Assembly: GCA_029866155.1 (NCBI GenBank)
Contig: JARWZW010000072.1
Location: forward strand, 42,674 to 106,673
Length of the DNA stretch: 64,000 nucleotides
Direction of reading: 5' to 3'
Origin: Caulobacter sp.
Lineage (GTDB): Bacteria > Pseudomonadota > Alphaproteobacteria > Caulobacterales > Caulobacteraceae
In this document: piece by piece, positions 34,219-44,121 of the stretch
How positions within the stretch are numbered: the stretch's first letter is position 1
Layout: every line of letters starts with the position of its first letter
Notes under the pieces: model-generated
Told to the model about the DNA's origin: nothing
What the model saw: the letters and a program-made list of their open reading frames with translations, nothing else
Databases searched by the model: none
Made by a program: the position numbers and the translations under genes

Positions 34219-37200
34219 TCAGAACTTCACCGTGAACTTCATCGACAGACTCTGGTTATCCGTCCGGTCGCCAAACTGGCCGGCCCATTTCAGCTGGGCG
34301 CTGCCCAGCTTGCCGACCGCCGCCAGGCCCAGTTCGCTGTCCAGGGTGGTGTCATCCAGCCGGGCGCGAACGCCGAAAGGATTGACCGTGGCCGGGGCCC
34401 CCGAGAAGGTCGCGGTATAGACCGACGGATTGCCGGACAGGGTCTGGCTGACGCCCAGCCGACCGAAGGGCCGGATGGCGCCGCCGTCCCCGGTCAGGAA
34501 CTCGCCGCCCAGTTCGATCCGGGCGCTGGCCCGGCTGGCCTGGTCGGTCTGGTCGGGAATCACCAGGTTGAGGGCGCCTGCCCCGGTCTCGCTGAAGCCG
34601 TCGGTCCGGATGGCCGTCTGGGACAGTTCCACCATGGGCCGGGCATAGAGGGCGTCGCTGCCCCAGCGATAGCCGGCCCGCAGGGTGATGGCGGCAAAGC
34701 TCTGCTGCTGGGTTCCGGACGCCGCCTGGACCTTGGAGGGCAGGATCACGACCCGCTCGGTGTCCAGGCTGCTGGCGCCACCGGTCATGATGACCCCCGC
34801 CGTCCAGGGGCCGTTGGCGTATTTGGCCACGCCGCCGAACTGGAACCGGCCGCCCTCGCTGGAGACCCGCAAGGGAATGTCCGAAGTGACCTGTTCAGCA
34901 GAGGCCGCAAGGCCCAGGCGCCAGTGTTCCGACACCACCCGCTCGACCCCGCCAGAGAGGCCAAAGCTGACCTCCTCGAACGCCATGTCTTCCCGGGTCG
35001 CCTCAAGCGTCACGTTGCGGACCCCGGCCTTGAACCAGACGCAGCCCAGATCGGCCACGTCCTGGCCCGGCTGGGCCGGGCAGGACATGAGGGAATCGCC
35101 GAACCGTTCGATCGCAAAGGTCTGGGCCGCCGACTGGTTGGCATAGGCCTCCTGGCTGAAGCTGGCATAGTAGTTGGCCAGGTTTGCCTCGGACGGCTCG
35201 AAGAACAGTTCGGCCGTAACCGGCGCAAAGGCCGCCGAACTGCCGGCCGTCTGGATCGCGTTGATGTGGTCGCCGATGGCCGTCAGGTTCTGGTTGAAGC
35301 CGGCTGGTGAGAAATCCACGACATAGTTGAGGTTCACATCCCGGGCTGTGGTGCGCAGGGCAAAGCTGGCCACGGCCGAAGGCGGCGCCACCAGCATCAG
35401 TCCCGAAGAGTCGACCGGTCCGGCCGCATGCATCACCGAGACCGTATGGTCGCCGGGCAGCACATAGCCGGCATTGGCGATCTTCAACACTACCTTGCCC
35501 TGGACCCTCAGGCCGCCGGTGATGTCGAGATGATCGATCTCGCCCGTACGGCCGGTCCTGGCCAGGTCGAGGTCCGCCAGGAACGATCCGGTGGCGCCCT
35601 GGGTCAGGGAGCCGTCCACAAGGGTGGTCTGGACCTTGCCGGCGCCGCCGGGGGTGAAGGCGCCGTCATTGGTCAACAGGCCGCCGTTCAGGCGGATATA
35701 GTCGAGCGAGGCCAGGGTTGATGAGGACCAGTTCTCGAAGGCGTTGGTCCCCAGGCCCAGGTCGATATTGCCGATAACGCCCTTCTTGCTGATGATCCGG
35801 TCATTGCCCGAGGTGGCGACAATGGCCAGATTGGACTCGGCCGAGGTTACGCCCAGCAGGGTAATCACATTGTCCCGGCCGCCATCGACCAGCACGCCCT
35901 TGCCATAGACAGACCCGCCCCGGACATCGCCGTTCAGGGTGACGATGATATCCGCCGCCTCATAGACCGGCGCACCCGCCGCAGCTGGACCGGACGTCCC
36001 GCCCGGGACATCGCCTGCCTGGCTCTGGAAGAAGGCGCCGATGCCGTTCTTGCCCCCGGCATAGACATTGCCGTTCTGGATGACGGTCACCTTGCCGGCA
36101 TCGCCCCAGCCCCCGAGGGAGCCGGCGAAGGACAGGCCCAGCGAACTGCCGAACAGTCCGCCGCCGCCGCCGACGCTCTGGGCGAAAATGCCCACCGCGC
36201 CGTCGCCCAGGAGGATGATGTCGCCGGTATTGGTGACGGTGACGTCGCCGCCGTCGCCGCCATAGCCATCCAGTGGATTGGCGGTGAAGCTGCCATAGTC
36301 GGAATAGTCCTCGCCGCCATAGACGCCAAGGTCGCCCCAGGACGCGATGCCCAGGGACATGTCCCCGGCCACCCCGCCGCCGCCGCCGATGCTCTGGGCG
36401 AAGATGCCATAGGCCCCGAAGCCCTCGGTCTGGATCACACCGCTGTTGGTCACCACCACATCGCCGCCGTCGCCGGCTGCGCCGCCGGCCCCCGAGAAGA
36501 CGATCTGGCCAACCGCCGTGATGACGCCCTCGCCGCCCGTGCCGCCGCCGCCGCCGACACTCTGGGCGAAGATGCCGTGGGACAGGTCGCCCTGGGTATA
36601 GACGCCGCCGGAATTGCTGACTGTGACCAGGCCGCCATCTCCGGCCGATCCGCCCATGCCGCCGATACCGATGCCATAGGCCGGCGCGCCGAACGACTCG
36701 ATCAGGTCCTTGGCCGCCAGGATATTGCCGGTCACCGTCAGGGTGTCCGCCAGGCCCTGGTGGTAGCCGTAGTTGTCGGGCCCATCATAGTCGGTCGCGC
36801 CGCCGGTTCCGCCGCCGCCGCCGATGCTCTGGGCGAAGATGCCCCGGGCGATATCGCCCTTGGTGATGATCACGCCCCTGTTGTTGACCTGGACCTCGCC
36901 GCCGTTGCCGGCGACGCCGCCCTGGCCCCCGACACTGACGTCCCCGGCCAGGCCGGAGCCGCCATCGCCGCCGCCGCCGCCGATGCTCTGGGCGAAGACG
37001 CCGTGAGAGCCGGAGCCGAGGGTCTTGACCAGGCCTGTATTGACCACCTTGACCAGGTCGCCATCACCGCCGCCGGCGCCGGAGCCGCCGATGGCGATCT
37101 GGCCGCCCTTGGCCTCGCCCTTGTTGGCCAGTTCCAGGAAGGTGATGATCTCTTCACCCTGGGTCGAGACGAGACCGCCCCGGCCGCCGCCGCCGCCCAC

Positions 37201-40200
37201 TGACTGGGCGAAGATGCCATAGGCCTGACCGCCCTCGGTGAAGATCTCGCCGTCATTGAAGACATAGACCTCGCCGCCATCGCCGGCCGCGCCGCCACTT
37301 CCGCCGATAGAGACATTGACCGAGGTCAGCTTGGCGGTTGCCGAGGCCTTGGTGGAGAAGCTGAGCGAGAAGCCCCGGGCGTCGCCACCCGCCCCGCCGC
37401 CGCCGCCGACGCTCTGGGCGAAGATGCCGACAGAGCCGTCGCCGACCGCATGCAGCAGACCGGTGGCGCTGTTCTCGACCGTGACCTTGCCGCCGTCATT
37501 GCCCGTGCCGCCCAGGCCGCCGATGCCGATGGCGTAGGTTCCGTTCTGGCTGGCTCCGAAGGCGCCCGAGGCCGCCGTCGCCACCCCGGCGTCGCCGCCG
37601 CTGCCGCCGACGCTCTGGGCATAGATGACATGGGCCATGGCGCCGGTGGTGGTGATGGCGCCCTTGTTGATGACCTCGACCTCGCCACCGACATTGCCCG
37701 ATCCGCCGAAGCCGCCCAGCGCCACCGAGATGTTCTGGCTCTTGGAGCCGAAACTGACCGAACCGGAGCCGCCGGCCAGGTACTCCGACCAGGCGTTTTC
37801 ATCGATGCCGGCCATGCCGCCATGGCCGCCGCTGCCGCCGACGCTTTCGGCGAAGATGCCGAAGGCGCCTTCGCCGGAAGTCAGGATCAGGCCCGTATTG
37901 TCGACCCGCACCGACCCGCCGCGCGAGGCGTCGCCGCCCTCACCGCCCACAGTCAGGGACAGGTTGACGGATTCTCCGCCGGACACGGACAGGGCCCCGG
38001 CCGAACCTCCGGCCCCGCCGCCGCCGCCGACGCTCTGGGCAAAGATGGCTGTCGCGCCAGCGCCAGAGGTGACGATCGTGCCCCGGGTGATGACCTCGAC
38101 ATTGCCGCCCAGGCCGCCCGAGCCGCCCGCGCCGCCAATGGCGACCGAGATATTCTTGGACTTGGAATCGCCAAGCGTCGCCGAAAGGGCCATGCCGCCC
38201 GTGCCGCCGCCGCCGCCGACGCTCTGGGCGAAGACACCATAGGAATCCGCGCCGCTGGAACCGATGTCCCCAAGATTGACCACGCTGACATCACCGGCCG
38301 CACCGCCGGAGCCAGCCGAGCCGCCAAGCGACAGGGCCACCGAGATGCTGTCCTGGGAGCTCAGGCCGCCGGACAGGGAGCCGGCCATGCCGCCATCACC
38401 GCCGCCGCCGCCAACCGACTGGGCAAAGACCACATAGGCGCGGTCGCCCCGCGTCACGGCGGTTCCCTCGTTCTTGACGGTGACGGCGCCGCCGACGCCG
38501 CCGACGCCGCCCGAACCGCCCAGGTTGGCGCTGATATTGACCGTCTTGGTTCCGGCCGTCAGGGCGCCGCTGACCGACAGGCCGCCAGAGCCGCCGCCGC
38601 CGCCAACCGACTGGGCGAACAGGCCATGGGCCCCATCGCCAAGGGTCAGGGCTGCGCCGAGGTTTTCCACCAGCACATCGCCGCCGTCTCCGCCGTCGCC
38701 GCCGAAGCCGCCTATGCCAATCGACAGCGCAGGCGTCGTGCTGCCGCTGCCCAGGGCCGCCGAGACGCCGCCGGTAAAGCCGCCGGCCCCGCCGCCGCCG
38801 CCCACTGACTGGGCCTGGATGGCATAGGACCGGTCGCCGTGAGTCTCGATCGCCTCACTGTTCTTGACGCTGGTCAGTTTGCCATCGCCGCCCGGACCGC
38901 CGGAACCGCCGATGGTCAGGATCGCCGCCCCGGCCGTCTTGCCCACGGCCACCGAGGCCGCCAGGGACGCGCCGCCCGTGCCGCCGCCGCCGCCGACCGA
39001 CTGGGCCAGAACCCCGGCCGCATCCTGGCCGTCGGTCAGGATCTGGCCGGAATTGACCACCCGGACTTCGCCGCCGTCGCCGCCCGCGCCGCCTGAACCG
39101 CCCAGGGATATGGCGATGGCCCCCGTGGTGCTGCCGGCTGCAGCCGACAGGGCGCCGGACCAGCCGCCGGCCCCGCCGCCGCCGCCGACGCTCTGGGCGA
39201 AGACCCCGGCCGCCCGGTCGCCATAGGTGTTGATGATCCCCTGGTTCTCGACCGTGACCAGGTCGCCCATCCCGGCAGTCCCGCCGGCGCCGCCGCCGCC
39301 GACGGTCACGGACCCCGAGGTCGAGCCGCCGGAACCAGCTGCAGAGATGGCGAATCCACCCGTGCCGCCGCCGCCGCCGACACTCTGGGCCAGGATACCA
39401 AAGGCGTCGTCGCCCTGGGTGACAATGATCCCCTTGTTGATGACATCCACCGCGCCGCCGTCGCCGCCCACGCCGCCAGAGCCGCCGAGGGTCAGGGCAG
39501 CCGCCCCGGCCGTCGAGCCGCCAGCCACCGAGATGGCGCCGCTCCAGCCGCCCGATCCGCCGCCGCCGCCAACGCTCTGGGCGAAGACGCCCGAGGCCCG
39601 GCTGCCGGTGGTCTCAATCCGGCCAATGTTGCGGACCGTCACAAGCTTCGCTGAACCGCCGGCCCCGCCGGCGCCGCCGCCGCCAATGGACACCGCGCCG
39701 GCCGAAGATCCGCCCGCCGCCCCGGCGCTCAGGGAGAAGCCGCCGGCCCCGCCCCCGCCGCCAATGCTCTGGGCGAAGACGCCCGAGGAGTCCTCGCCAT
39801 AGGTATAGATCTCGCCGGTATTCTCGACACCGACCATACCGCCGTCGCCGGCCGATCCGCCGGACCCGCCGATGCTGACCGCAATGGCGCCGGCAGACCC
39901 ACCAGCAGCCCCCGCCAGATTTCCGGTAAAGCCGCCGGTCCCGCCGCTGCCGCCCACGGCCTGGGCGAAGACCCCCGCCGAGCGGTCGCCCTCGGTGACC
40001 ACCAGGCCATCCATGGAGACCGTGACATCCCCGGCGTTACCAGCCCCGCCGCCGGCTCCGCCAAGCGTGACGCTGGCTGCAATGGCGCCCTCACCCACGG
40101 CTATGGCGCCGGACAGGGCTGCGCCACCCGTCCCGCCGCCGCCGCCGATGCTCTGGGCGAATATGCCGGCGGAATCAAGGCCCTCGGTATGGACCAGGCC

Positions 40201-43200
40201 CTTGGTGTGGACCACCACAAGGCCGCCATCGCCGCCGCCGCCGCCGGATCCGCCAACACTGACACCAATGGCCCCAGCCCCGCCGACACCGCCCGCGATC
40301 GACACCGCGCCGCTCCAGCCGCCATTGCCGCCGCCGCCGCCCACCGACTGGGCGAACAGGCCGATCGACCGGTCGCCCGTCGTGGAAACATCCGCTCCGG
40401 TGAGCGTCTGAATCGTCACGTCGCCGCCGTGACCGCCCAGGCCGCCCGTGCCGCCCACCGTGACCGCGCCAGACCCGGCAGCCGGACCGCCCGCAATGGC
40501 CAGGCTGGCCGCAAAGCCGCCGTCGCCGCCGCCGCCGCCGACACTCTGGGCGTGGACGCCGCGGGAGTCGGTTCCGGAGGTGCTGATGATCCCGTCGACC
40601 GTGACGTTGACCGTGCCGCCCAGGCCGCCCGCTCCGCCCTGACCGCCGACCGCCACATTGACCGAACCAAAGGCGCCGATGCTGGCGCTGGCCACGGCCC
40701 CGCCGCTGCCGCCGCCACCGCCGACGCTCTGGGCGTAGATGGCCGAGGAAATGTCGCCTTCGGTGGTGATGCCGCCGCTATGGACCACCGTGACCTGGCC
40801 GCCGTTGGTGCCTGCGCCCCCGGCGCCGCCCAGGGCAAGGCTGACAAAGGGACCCAGGGCCGCGGAGTCGCCGCCAGAGCCGCCTCCGCCGCCGACGCTC
40901 TGAGCCACGATGCCCCGCGCCAGATCGCCATAGGTATGGATCAGGCCGGCATTCTCGACGGTGACCTGACCGCCGAGGCCGCCGGGGCCGCCGGCTCCAC
41001 CCAGGGAGAGGATACCGAAGGTATTCGAACCCGCCCCGCCGCCGCCGCCCACGGATTGGGCGAACACCGCGTCAGATCCGGCCTTCAGGGTGGTGATTTC
41101 GCTGCCGTCGAGCAGGTTGACGGTGACCAGGCCGCCATCGCCGCCGACCGAACCCTCGCCGCCGAGGGCCACGAGGCCACCCGTCGCCCGGCCCGAGCCC
41201 CCGCCGCCGCCCACCGACTGGGCAAAGACGCCGCGAGCATCCTTGCCGGTTGTCACGATCACGCCGGCAGACGTCACGGTGACCTGCCCGCCGGCGCCGC
41301 CAGCGTCGCCCGAGCTTCCGAGAGAGATCAGGCCAGCGCTGAGCCCCGCATTGCCGCCGCCGCCGCCGATTGACTGGGCGACCACGGCGTTCGAGCCGTC
41401 TCCGGCCGTCGAGACAAAAGCCAGGCCTTCGAGGGTGATCGTCACAGCGCCGCCAACGCCGCCGGAGCCGCCGGATGATCCAAGCGTGACCAGGCCGGCG
41501 CCAACGCCGCCATTGCCGCCGCCGCCGCCGACCGACTGGGCGAAGACGCCAAAGGCCGCCTCGCCGCCGGTAACGACCCGCGACCCGCCAAGCAGCATGA
41601 TCTCGGCGGTTGAGCCGTTACCCCCGGCCTCACCGGAAGCGCCGGCCGTAAACAGACCAACCCCGGCCCCGGAACTGCCGCCGGAGCCCCCGATGGACTG
41701 GGCCAGGATACCGTGGGCGTCCTGACCCCGGGTCTCGATTTCTCCGCTATGCTCGACATAGACCGCGCCGCCATTGCCGCCCGTGCTGCCCTGTCCGGGC
41801 AGACCGACAACGCCAAAGCTTGAGCCGCCATCACCCGCCGCACCGCCCAGGCTCTGGGCCAGTATGCCCATGGCGCCGGCGTTGGTCGTCAGGATGCCAC
41901 CCAGATTGTAGACCGAAACCGAGCCGCCCTGACCGGCGGCTCCGCCGGAGCCGCCGCCGCTGAAGATATAGCCGGTCCCGCCATCGCCGCCGACGCCGCT
42001 ACGGCTCTGGGCGAAGATGCCGTGGGCATTCAGGCCTGACGTCGAGATGGTGGCCTCGCTGGTGACGACGATGTCCCCGCCAGCTCCGGCTGCGCCGCCC
42101 CGGGCTCCCGGGATATTGATGCCATAGCCGTCACCGCCCTCGCCGCCGTTGCCGCCGACACTGGAGACGATGACCCCGGACAGACCGTCTGTCACAGTAT
42201 TGATGGTGATGGCGCCGATGCTGGTCGTGAAAGACGGACCTGCGGCGCCAGCGCCGCCAGCGCTGGGCGACTTGCCGATCGTGGCGCAGCCGAAGAAGGG
42301 GATGCAGATCCGGATGCCGCCGCCGTCACTGCCGTCGCTGCCGTTGTTGCCGCGCCGTGCGTCGGAGAAGTTGTTCAGGTCATCCGGACCGGAAAGGAAG
42401 GTAAAATCGCTGCTGCCTGTACCGCCCGTTCCATCGGGGTCCGGGGTGGCGTCGTTGACGATCTGGATGACGTCCGTTCCGCCTACGACGGTGACGCTGA
42501 TGACAACACCACTCGCATTGGTGGTGACGGACTCGATTTCGTAGGTTTCGCCATCTTCCTCGCTGACGAAGGTGTCGCCGACCGTGGTGGCCAGCAGGAT
42601 GATGTGATCCTTGTCGGTGGTGACATAGGCGCCGCCGCCCAGCACCTCGACAACCGTCTCCATAAGTCCGGTTTCGGGATTCAGGATGAGATCGCCGACG
42701 GCGACAACCGGAATGGCGAGGGGCGTGACCCCGCCGGATTCCGGCGCTGACGCATCGGTCGCTGGAACGGCAGGAAGAACAAACGCCGAGGCAGGCGCAA
42801 CTTCCGGACCCACGGCGGTCGTGGCCGCCGCAGCAGGAAGCCCGGCCAGCAGCGAAGCGCCCATGGCGCCGGCCGCCAGGGCCTGGCCCAGGCTGCGCAA
42901 CAGGCGACGAGCGGTCCCCTCCAGCTTGACGGCCCGGGCCTCGACCTGAAGATCAAGGGGCGCATCGGCCTGAACCTGCGGCGCCGGAACGGGCGCGCTG
43001 GCCAGAAAGGCGAGCGCCGCAAGGGAATCGTGCAGTCTCAACAGCAGTCGGGGCGGCAGGGCGTTCGGGGTTCCGAAGGACGAGACCAGCAGGCTGGCTA
43101 CCGTGGCCTGGGTCGCGACAAGCTCAGGGACGGACGACAGGAACCGATCCTGAAGCGCTCGCGCCACGGCCGGATCACAGGCCTCCTGGCGCCAGGTCGT

Positions 43201-43293
43201 CGAGAGCTGTTCCAGACCATCGGCCAGGCGGGACAGACGATCAACACGGCTCCTGCGTGAGCCATAGACCTTGATATCGCCAAGATGCGCCAT
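34219..43293 (-). CDS. Giant glycine-rich autotransporter adhesin
   Basis: 3,024 residues. Residues ~1-128 are a soluble helical extension; a signal-peptide-like stretch follows (RRLLRSLGQALAAGAMGASL at ~129-148, then AGLPAAAA). Residues ~300-2,400 are a passenger of 33 units of about 45-85 residues carrying G(V/I)FAQSVGGGGGxGG and strands of the V-x-N-x-G-x-I-x-T-x-G kind, typical of a right-handed beta helix. The last ~270 residues form an autotransporter barrel ending in FTVKF (terminal Phe). It is expected to be exported by Sec and displayed on the cell surface by type V secretion. It converges on the OxyR-like gene, 22 bases apart. Confidence 0.88.
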   Translation of the reverse strand: MAHLGDIKVYGSRRSRVDRLSRLADGLEQLSTTWRQEACDPAVARALQDRFLSSVPELVATQATVASLLVSSFGTPNALPPRLLLRLHDSLAALAFLASAPVPAPQVQADAPLDLQVEARAVKLEGTARRLLRSLGQALAAGAMGASLLAGLPAAAATTAVGPEVAPASAFVLPAVPATDASAPESGGVTPLAIPVVAVGDLILNPETGLMETVVEVLGGGAYVTTDKDHIILLATTVGDTFVSEEDGETYEIESVTTNASGVVISVTVVGGTDVIQIVNDATPDPDGTGGTGSSDFTFLSGPDDLNNFSDARRGNNGSDGSDGGGIRICIPFFGCATIGKSPSAGGAGAAGPSFTTSIGAITINTVTDGLSGVIVSSVGGNGGEGGDGYGINIPGARGGAAGAGGDIVVTSEATISTSGLNAHGIFAQSRSGVGGDGGTGYIFSGGGSGGAAGQGGSVSVYNLGGILTTNAGAMGILAQSLGGAAGDGGSSFGVVGLPGQGSTGGNGGAVYVEHSGEIETRGQDAHGILAQSIGGSGGSSGAGVGLFTAGASGEAGGNGSTAEIMLLGGSRVVTGGEAAFGVFAQSVGGGGGNGGVGAGLVTLGSSGGSGGVGGAVTITLEGLAFVSTAGDGSNAVVAQSIGGGGGNAGLSAGLISLGSSGDAGGAGGQVTVTSAGVIVTTGKDARGVFAQSVGGGGGSGRATGGLVALGGEGSVGGDGGLVTVNLLDGSEITTLKAGSDAVFAQSVGGGGGAGSNTFGILSLGGAGGPGGLGGQVTVENAGLIHTYGDLARGIVAQSVGGGGGSGGDSAALGPFVSLALGGAGGAGTNGGQVTVVHSGGITTEGDISSAIYAQSVGGGGGSGGAVASASIGAFGSVNVAVGGQGGAGGLGGTVNVTVDGIISTSGTDSRGVHAQSVGGGGGDGGFAASLAIAGGPAAGSGAVTVGGTGGLGGHGGDVTIQTLTGADVSTTGDRSIGLFAQSVGGGGGNGGWSGAVSIAGGVGGAGAIGVSVGGSGGGGGDGGLVVVHTKGLVHTEGLDSAGIFAQSIGGGGGTGGAALSGAIAVGEGAIAASVTLGGAGGGAGNAGDVTVSMDGLVVTEGDRSAGVFAQAVGGSGGTGGFTGNLAGAAGGSAGAIAVSIGGSGGSAGDGGMVGVENTGEIYTYGEDSSGVFAQSIGGGGGAGGFSLSAGAAGGSSAGAVSIGGGGAGGAGGSAKLVTVRNIGRIETTGSRASGVFAQSVGGGGGSGGWSGAISVAGGSTAGAAALTLGGSGGVGGDGGAVDVINKGIIVTQGDDAFGILAQSVGGGGGTGGFAISAAGSGGSTSGSVTVGGGGAGGTAGMGDLVTVENQGIINTYGDRAAGVFAQSVGGGGGAGGWSGALSAAAGSTTGAIAISLGGSGGAGGDGGEVRVVNSGQILTDGQDAAGVLAQSVGGGGGTGGASLAASVAVGKTAGAAILTIGGSGGPGGDGKLTSVKNSEAIETHGDRSYAIQAQSVGGGGGAGGFTGGVSAALGSGSTTPALSIGIGGFGGDGGDGGDVLVENLGAALTLGDGAHGLFAQSVGGGGGSGGLSVSGALTAGTKTVNISANLGGSGGVGGVGGAVTVKNEGTAVTRGDRAYVVFAQSVGGGGGDGGMAGSLSGGLSSQDSISVALSLGGSAGSGGAAGDVSVVNLGDIGSSGADSYGVFAQSVGGGGGTGGMALSATLGDSKSKNISVAIGGAGGSGGLGGNVEVITRGTIVTSGAGATAIFAQSVGGGGGAGGSAGALSVSGGESVNLSLTVGGEGGDASRGGSVRVDNTGLILTSGEGAFGIFAESVGGSGGHGGMAGIDENAWSEYLAGGSGSVSFGSKSQNISVALGGFGGSGNVGGEVEVINKGAITTTGAMAHVIYAQSVGGSGGDAGVATAASGAFGASQNGTYAIGIGGLGGTGNDGGKVTVENSATGLLHAVGDGSVGIFAQSVGGGGGAGGDARGFSLSFSTKASATAKLTSVNVSIGGSGGAAGDGGEVYVFNDGEIFTEGGQAYGIFAQSVGGGGGRGGLVSTQGEEIITFLELANKGEAKGGQIAIGGSGAGGGDGDLVKVVNTGLVKTLGSGSHGVFAQSIGGGGGDGGSGLAGDVSVGGQGGVAGNGGEVQVNNRGVIITKGDIARGIFAQSIGGGGGTGGATDYDGPDNYGYHQGLADTLTVTGNILAAKDLIESFGAPAYGIGIGGMGGSAGDGGLVTVSNSGGVYTQGDLSHGIFAQSVGGGGGTGGEGVITAVGQIVFSGAGGAAGDGGDVVVTNSGVIQTEGFGAYGIFAQSIGGGGGVAGDMSLGIASWGDLGVYGGEDYSDYGSFTANPLDGYGGDGGDVTVTNTGDIILLGDGAVGIFAQSVGGGGGLFGSSLGLSFAGSLGGWGDAGKVTVIQNGNVYAGGKNGIGAFFQSQAGDVPGGTSGPAAAGAPVYEAADIIVTLNGDVRGGSVYGKGVLVDGGRDNVITLLGVTSAESNLAIVATSGNDRIISKKGVIGNIDLGLGTNAFENWSSSTLASLDYIRLNGGLLTNDGAFTPGGAGKVQTTLVDGSLTQGATGSFLADLDLARTGRTGEIDHLDITGGLRVQGKVVLKIANAGYVLPGDHTVSVMHAAGPVDSSGLMLVAPPSAVASFALRTTARDVNLNYVVDFSPAGFNQNLTAIGDHINAIQTAGSSAAFAPVTAELFFEPSEANLANYYASFSQEAYANQSAAQTFAIERFGDSLMSCPAQPGQDVADLGCVWFKAGVRNVTLEATREDMAFEEVSFGLSGGVERVVSEHWRLGLAASAEQVTSDIPLRVSSEGGRFQFGGVAKYANGPWTAGVIMTGGASSLDTERVVILPSKVQAASGTQQQSFAAITLRAGYRWGSDALYARPMVELSQTAIRTDGFSETGAGALNLVIPDQTDQASRASARIELGGEFLTGDGGAIRPFGRLGVSQTLSGNPSVYTATFSGAPATVNPFGVRARLDDTTLDSELGLAAVGKLGSAQLKWAGQFGDRTDNQSLSMKFTVKF

Positions 43294-43590
43294 TCGTTCG
43301 TCTCCAAGCCTGAGTTATAGGGTCATGCGCCTCGGGGTTTGGCGAGCGGGAATCTCCATATTGGTTAAGGAATTGAGGGCCCCGCGGCATCGACGGCCGG
43401 AGAACTCACGCAGCAGGCGAAAAAGGCTTGACCCGCCTTCCGAGGGGGCCAGCCTTGACCGGGTCACTGAGCGCCCTGCCCTTCCCGGGAATCGACCCCG
43501 CCAAAGTCGCGCCTGATGATGTCGGAGGTCATTGCACCCGGCCTGAAACAGGCCAGCATGCCTTCTGCTCAACACGGAAGGACGTCGACC

Positions 43591-43986
43591 ATGACCGGAT
43601 TTCGACCGTTGGAGGCCATCTATCTGGCCAATGCCGTCGTTCTGCTCGCCCATCAGATCGACGCGGCCTTCTGGAAGGAGTGGACGCTGTTCGGCCTGCC
43701 GGGCGGCATCCAGCTGTTCGTGATCCTCAATCTGCCGATCATCGCCCTGGTGCTCTGGGGGCAGCGATCCCTTGCGCTGAAACAGGCAGGCGGGACCCTC
43801 CTGTCCTGGTTGCTTGTGGCAGGCGGCCTGTTCGCTGCGGGATTCCACGGCCTTCACCTGCTGCGGGGCGACGAGGCGTTCAGACTGCCAATGTCCCTTG
43901 CCCTGCTGGTCGCGACCGGCGGGCTGTCACTTGCCCAGGTCTTCTGTCTCTTGAAAGACCGTGCCGTAACCGACAGCGAAGACTGA
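43591..43986 (+). CDS. Small integral membrane protein
   Basis: 131 residues from the ATG at 43591, which has GGAAGGA eight bases upstream; the frame is open to 43516, but the added residues are not membrane-like. Four hydrophobic segments: about 5-20, 36-56, 68-84 and 94-114. Motifs such as LLAHQIDAAFWKEW and GFHGLHLLRG put His and charged residues near the membrane. The family is not recognised and the function is unknown. The 297 bases between this gene and the autotransporter start (43294-43590) hold no other gene I can support. Confidence 0.65.
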   Translation: MTGFRPLEAIYLANAVVLLAHQIDAAFWKEWTLFGLPGGIQLFVILNLPIIALVLWGQRSLALKQAGGTLLSWLLVAGGLFAAGFHGLHLLRGDEAFRLPMSLALLVATGGLSLAQVFCLLKDRAVTDSED

Positions 43987-44121
43987 CGTCCCTGTCCGAA
44001 AGCTCGAGTCTGGACCAGGCGACTGCCCCCACGTCACACTTTCCCTGACGGGCAACTGCGTTACCCTTGAGCCCATGATGATGGCAGTCAGCGGCGTGTT
44101 CAGCCGGCAGGCCAGGATGGG

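Noticed and set aside
37450..38808. Long Ala/Pro-rich open frames on the plus strand through the autotransporter gene
   Set aside because: They arise from the Gly-rich codons of the repeats read on the other strand; no ribosome-binding sites or domains.
34600..42200. Regularly spaced repeats that might suggest a CRISPR array
   Set aside because: The repeats are in frame, encode the FAQSVGGGGG units and have no constant repeat/unique spacer pattern.
43440..43470. TTGACCGGGTCA, tested as an FNR/FixK box
   Set aside because: The right arm is TCACT rather than RTCAA, so it does not fit the consensus.
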